This document shows, piece by piece, positions 59,138 to 64,000 of a stretch of 64,000 nucleotides of DNA. The DNA lies in contig CM037879.1 of NCBI GenBank assembly GCA_021292165.1, positions 159,619,278 through 159,683,277 of the forward strand. Reading direction: 5' to 3'. The notes beneath the pieces were generated by a model. That model was given only the letters and a program-made list of their open reading frames with translations. It did no database searches and had not been told where the DNA came from. Both the position numbers and the translations under genes were made by a program. Position 1 is the first letter of the stretch. Every line of letters starts with the position of its first letter. The DNA is from Shinisaurus crocodilurus. Lineage: Eukaryota > Chordata > Lepidosauria > Squamata > Shinisauridae.

Positions 59138-59173
<36 letters not shown>
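59138..59173. repeat. (ATC)n microsatellite
   Basis: About 12 ATC units in the upstream flank. Confidence 0.95.
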
Positions 59174-59174
<1 letters not shown>

Positions 59175-59870
59175 ATCCACCAAGAATTACATTTGAGGTA
59201 TTTAAAATAATCCAAAACAACAGTGATAACAAAATACTTACTTAGCTGCAGCTTTAGCAAAGTCTAAACAATGCAAGGGAGGTATTTACTCCAAAGGAAA
59301 AGTTATTTGTTGTAACTTTGTAATTATAGTTTACACATATTTATCTTGCATCCAGATTAAGTGATCAATTTATCAACCAACCAACCAACCATCCAAATTA
59401 ATGAATAATTTAGGCCTTTTTTGAGCAGTTTTCATGAGATAATGTTCCCTTGATAAAGATATACTCAAAACACATTTGGGGAACGTACCAATCTTTTCAG
59501 CTCTCTGTTTCTGTAGGAGCTGTTTTTTAAAAGAACTGTGCACAAATGGCTTCTTGAAAGGCCTATCTGTGGGCAGAGAGATTGTGGGGACAATTTCACT
59601 GAATTTCTCCAGGGGAGGAAAAATTCTTCAGAGTTTTTCACAGGTAGGGCTCACCATTGACAGGGGTTGTAGCACAGCTTCCCTTTTTCCTAAAGGTTTT
59701 TGGTTTTTTGTGCTGCCACTGCAATTGGCAACAGCATCAACTGTGCCGGGCAGCCTGGCCTCCATTTTGCATCCACCATAATGCAGGTGTGAGAGGGGGG
59801 CAGTGTTGTGTCCAGCTTCCAGCTGTAGTATCCAGGAAGAGGTAAAGCTACAGCCGTGCCAAAATCTGTC

Positions 59871-60165
59871 CTCCTGAAAGTTTTCATTCCCCATGAAAGA
59901 GGCTTCCATTATTCTGCCTCATTTTCAGGGTGTCTTATAATGTATTTTTGTGGTGTTATTGAGCTTACCTACATAATCACTGCAGGGTAGCTGAGGGTGC
60001 TGTGTGTGTGTGTTCTTTCTATTACGCATCTCTCCATTGCTCTGTTGCCTCCCAGGCTGCCTGCACTTCCTGATCTGAAAAAGCCCTATGGAAAGAATTA
60101 CCTCATTATGTCTTCCCCTGGGCTTTAACTGAAGTGCAGGAAGCTGAGGAGGCTACAGGCTGCTG
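59871..60165 (+). repeat. Diverged dispersed repeat, copy 1
   Basis: Aligns with 60899-61185 over its length: CTGAAAGTTTTC, CTGCCTCATTTTCAGGGTG, TTTCTATTACGCATCTCTCC and CTGATCTGAAAAAGCCC occur in the same order and spacing. Not a gene; no long frame. Confidence 0.6.
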
Positions 60166-60898
60166 GACACAGTAAGTACATTTTTTAAAAGAATTCAGCA
60201 CACACTTAGGGCATTTAAAATAAAATACCAGATTTCCTAACTCATTCCTGAAGTCTTAACCAAAAAAAAGTATCCACAACTGCAAAGCACTAGACTTTGT
60301 CTGTTTTAAAATCTGCTCGTACTGTTTGATTTATAAAGGTAAATTTCTGTTCAGCTAGCATAATTTGCAGGTGGTTGAATTTTTAGAAGAAAAGGAAGCG
60401 ATTTCAGGGACTCAAAATATGTTACATGTAAATGTGCACATTAGATATCAGGGCTGCGTTTTGTTTTAGAAAAGCCAGTTCAGGAATAGACCATTTTCTA
60501 TATGTAATGTGTGTGTAGTATTTAACTGTTTGTTCTACTCCAACTTGCCCCTCTAAGCTGCTTTTCTAGGGCTGCAATCCTAAAATATTTGCTAGAGCAT
60601 AAGTACCATTGAATTCAGAGGGAGTTGTTTCTGCATAACTATGGTTAAGATTGCTGTCTGTGCATACTAATAAATAGGCACAAAGGGTCATATGCACTTT
60701 TGTATGTTACGTTACGTGCAGTGAACCCTTCAGATCTGTCCCTTCTAAGAAGAAAAGTTTTTTGATCCCTACAGGGCTAAAGCCATCTGGGTAGAGCAAT
60801 TTGGTATGGGAAAATGGCCGGCAAGGGGAGGATTAAGCTTTCCTCCTCTCCACAACCACTTCTCAGCTAGTGCAGTGTCAAAATATGTCCAACCATTT

Positions 60899-61185
60899 CC
60901 TGAAAGTTTTCTTTGCCTTCTGTTTTCCTGCCTCATTCTCAGGGTGCTTTAGAATTTTGTTTTAATTTCTTTTGGTGGCACTTTTCAGAAACCTTTTATC
61001 ATGGCGAGATGGCTGAGAGTGCTGTGTGTGTGTTTTTCTTTCTATTACGCATCTCTCCATCACTCTGCAGCCTCCCCAGTTGCCCATGCTTCCTGATCTG
61101 AAAAAGCCCCATGAGTTAACTCATGACGTCTTCCCATGGGCTTTAATTGAAGCGTGGGAAGTCTGGGAGGTTGCAGCCAGCCAGA
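60899..61185 (+). repeat. Diverged dispersed repeat, copy 2
   Basis: Second copy about 1.03 kb from the first, same orientation. Family not recognised. Confidence 0.6.
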
Positions 61186-61687
61186 GAGATTATTGTATGA
61201 TGAAATTCAGGACACTCACACAGCACTATTCTCAACCCTATGGCCTCCCAGATGCTTTTCTGAAGCAACAAATGGCTCTTCTGGTGCTCTAGAGTCTACG
61301 AAACATAATAATGCACACATACGCAGTTAGCCTTTTGGTTCACATTTTAAAGGCTGTCTACACAGAGATACTTTTGGGAGTTCTTTTCCTTTGTTCCTTT
61401 TCCAAATAGTCCCTCTTTGACTATTTAGATAAACCCCAAACTGCAAATTTAGGTTAGAGATTATCTGCTGATAAGTGCAGGTGTCAAGGAAGGCAACAGA
61501 TGTTATTTAGTAACTGGAAAAAATATTCTAGCAGTTAATTTTTTTTCCTGTTCTTTTGAAAACAGGTTTACTGAAGGTAAACAGAGTATCTACACATCTA
61601 TTCAGCAGGCAAAATCTGTGTGGAATTGCTTTGGTAAAGTATTATTCAGTGTTCATCAGGAAAATAATGGGATTATGAAAGGAAGAT

Positions 61688-61862
61688 GAAAGGCAGCATG
61701 GTGTAGTGATTAGAATGTCAGACTAGGATTGGGGTGTGTGTGTCCCAATTTCAAATGCCTACTCAGCCACAAAGCTCACCTGGTGACCTTGGGCCAATCA
61801 TTCTCTCTCAGCCTAACCTACACCACAGGTTTGTTGTGAGGATAAAATGAGGGAGGGGCGAA
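61688..61862 (+). mobile_element. Sauria-like tRNA SINE
   Basis: Head GGCAGCATGGTGTAGTGATT, body CTGGTGACCTTGGGCCAATC and TTGTTGTGAGGATAAAATGA; lacks the (TAAA)n tail. Confidence 0.65.
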
Positions 61863-62956
61863 GTGAAGCATTTCCTCTTTTTTTGGTGATTCGTAAGTGG
61901 CCATCCTAAATTAGGCCAAGGGGTACAGGTTGCCTACCTTTGCTGTGTGCCCCCATGTGGCCTTACTCCACACTCTTCCCTTTGATCTGAGCACTAGAGA
62001 TGTTTCCAAGACTCATATATCCTGGCTTGGAAAGACAAGCCTTGCAGGGGTCAGACCCCATTGCATCCCCATTTGAGTGCATTATGAGGTCCGAATTGAT
62101 TAGAATTAGCTTGAATTAAGCAGAGCTATTTCCTGAACTTGGGGGTGGGGAATAGAGCTGCTTAATCCAAGCCGATCTGATCTGAGCCTGGGGGAGCTCG
62201 CCAGTCACCCACCATCACAGAGCACTGCCAGGTGAACCATGTGCCCTTGTTTTATGTGCTTTATTATACAGATCTGATTACTGGGCAGATGCGTTCTTTA
62301 CTCAGGAGGCTCACTTGGATAGCATTGAAGAAAACCTGCTTTAAAGGATTCCTTTGGGCCAAATCCTTTGTTGTTGTTGTTGTAAGCAAGCCGATGTTAA
62401 TGGAACTGTTCGGATTGGAGGATCCCAATTTCAGCACTTCCAGTCTTTTCAGAGGCTTTATGTGATGTGTTCTCGTTGTCAACAGTGCTGTTGTAAAGCA
62501 CTTTTCAGGTTGTTCTTGGTCATCTCAGGGAAAAAGAACAAAAACAGCCCAGTCGAATGAACAGAAAAGGTTTACTTTGCTACAATCAGCTGGACCAGAA
62601 GGCACTGGCTACTGGAACGCAGATAGATTTCTTAGTAGAATGCCATTGCCAGGAGCTCCATTTCCCAGCACCACTAGGAGTCAGTCAGGTGATTCATCTT
62701 CAGAATTAACCTTCAAATAGCCAGACAATTTTGCACATACTGTGCAAACACACATTTTGAAGGCCACTTCTGGAGAAACTGGTGGGGGTGGGGAGGACAT
62801 GAAGAGACAGCAGGCAAAGAAAGGGTCAAGCTCTGACCCTGCCCCAATTCTTAAATTACTCTCGCCCAAAGTGTTTTTGCTTGTTAAATAAAGGTATTGC
62901 GGCACAGCTACAAGGGGTTAATAGGCAAAGAAGGTAATGTGTAGTTCAGTCCTGAG

Positions 62957-63230
62957 CAGGGCCGGCCCTACCATGCAGCAGGGTGAAGCGGCACCATGAG
63001 TGAGGGGACAGATGAAGGTGGAAACTGGTTGTCTGAATGAAAGATGTTGCCTTGACAGGAGAACTTTAATCTTGTGCCCCCAAAGAAAGTTGTCATCAAC
63101 CAAAACTCATTGGACAATTTTATTGTTTGCTGTTATTCCATACAGGTTCGTTTTTCAGCACCACTTTGAGGCCTCGTTTCTTCTTCTGTGTCCTCTGCTT
63201 CAGGCAGCAAAGCATCTTGGGCTGGCACTG
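62957..63230. mobile_element. hAT-like MITE
   Basis: Ends CAGGGCCGGCCCTACCATG and CTTGGGCTGGCACTG; flanking octamers share CTGAG. Similar termini to the 22803-22957 and 38475 elements. Confidence 0.5.
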
Positions 63231-63706
63231 TCTCTGAGCTCCAGTGTCATTTTCTTTTGGTAAAGCATAAGTTCCTCATTCTGCCCTCTCTGGACCTTAT
63301 GCTTGCAAAGCATGTAACTCCACCTCTAGAGTGGCAAGATGCAAAAGATTGTCAGGGCTCCTGCAACTTTAACAGTTATCATGCAAGTTACACTTGCTGA
63401 AATTCCCTCTTCTGCACAACTATTAAAGTTTCAGCAGAAGCCGTGTCTTCTTTTGACCTCTGAACTATGGACCCTTCTCTACAGATAATTCTGATTAACT
63501 CAAATATATCTAGATCATGTATTTCTCATGGAAGACCAACTCCCAGCATTATCCAGGAGTCCCATCAAACACGAGTCAGCTCTCTAAAGCTGATATCTGC
63601 TGCTCCTAATGGATTATATACCCCACTTTGATAACTAATTCAATGTCTAAGTTGGGGATGCTGTGCAGGTAATGGCTCCTACTGGTGCTATATAATTCAT
63701 CTACAT

Positions 63707-63834
63707 CGCCCTTCCCCAACCTGGTGCCCTCCAGATGTGCTGAACTGCAACTCCCGTCATTCCCAGTCAGCATGGCATAAATGATTAGAGTTGCACTCCA
63801 ACACATCTGGAAGGCACCAGGTTGGGGAAGGCTG
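63707..63834. mobile_element. hAT-like palindromic MITE
   Basis: Ends CTTCCCCAACCTGGTGCCCT and AGGCACCAGGTTGGGGAAGG. Flanks ATCTACAT and CTCTATAT match at 6 of 8 bases. Confidence 0.7.
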
Positions 63835-64000
63835 CTCTATATAATCCATCTCAACCGTCTGGTACTCACCAAAAAAGATTGAATGTAGATAACCTGTTAC
63901 CACTCATTTATTTTTTGTATTTATTAAACACCTCATAAAATAGATTTCTATAGGCTTTGTGCAATGCAATTTAAATTTTAATAACACAAAATACAACAAG

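Larger units (their letters stand above)
57365..64000. other. APOB 5' flank, no gene found
   Basis: About 6.6 kb upstream of the promoter. Apart from the repeats listed here I see no coding exon, no splice-linked homology and no RNA gene. Distal liver or gut enhancers could be present but I cannot identify them by eye. Confidence 0.6.

Overview
The window is vertebrate nuclear DNA, most likely from a squamate reptile (lizard or snake). The evidence is GT-AG introns, CR1 and L2 LINE tails, Sauria-type tRNA SINEs, many hAT-like MITEs and long microsatellites. I infer the squamate placement from the repeats; I cannot name the species.

One host gene fills almost the whole window: apolipoprotein B (APOB), on the minus strand, from the ATG at 57197 to the TGA at 2388. 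I placed all 29 coding exons by reading splice sites and protein homology by eye. Joined, they keep one open frame of 13,686 nt, giving 4,561 residues against 4,563 for the human precursor. Exon 26 alone is 7,560 bp (10218-17777). The order is: signal peptide and lipid-transfer (vitellogenin-like) N-terminal module (exons 1-25), the long beta-strand and helical lipid-binding body (exon 26), and the C-terminal helical region (exons 27-29). A TATA-like box and an HNF4/C-EBP composite site lie just upstream (57287-57364). A polyadenylation signal lies about 280 bp after the stop (2106-2111). The exons look fully functional.

The remaining DNA is introns and flanks packed with transposon debris. 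There are six copies of a SINE with a 5S-rRNA-like head and a CR1-like tail, Sauria-like and other tRNA SINEs, two L2-like reverse-transcriptase fragments, CR1 3' ends, many hAT MITEs (several with clean 8-bp target duplications), a pair of 316-bp composite foldback elements with 3-bp duplications, and a pogo/Tigger-like element split by a SINE. No second host gene is visible in 1-2080 or in 57370-64000.

The most unusual local signal is a decayed partial copy of APOB exon 10 inside intron 9 (41118-41239), bracketed by a perfect 22-bp direct repeat. The coding sequence shows that the mammalian APOB-48 C-to-U editing codon is Glu here, so the locus appears to encode only the full-length form. 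No prokaryote-like defence or biosynthetic system is present.
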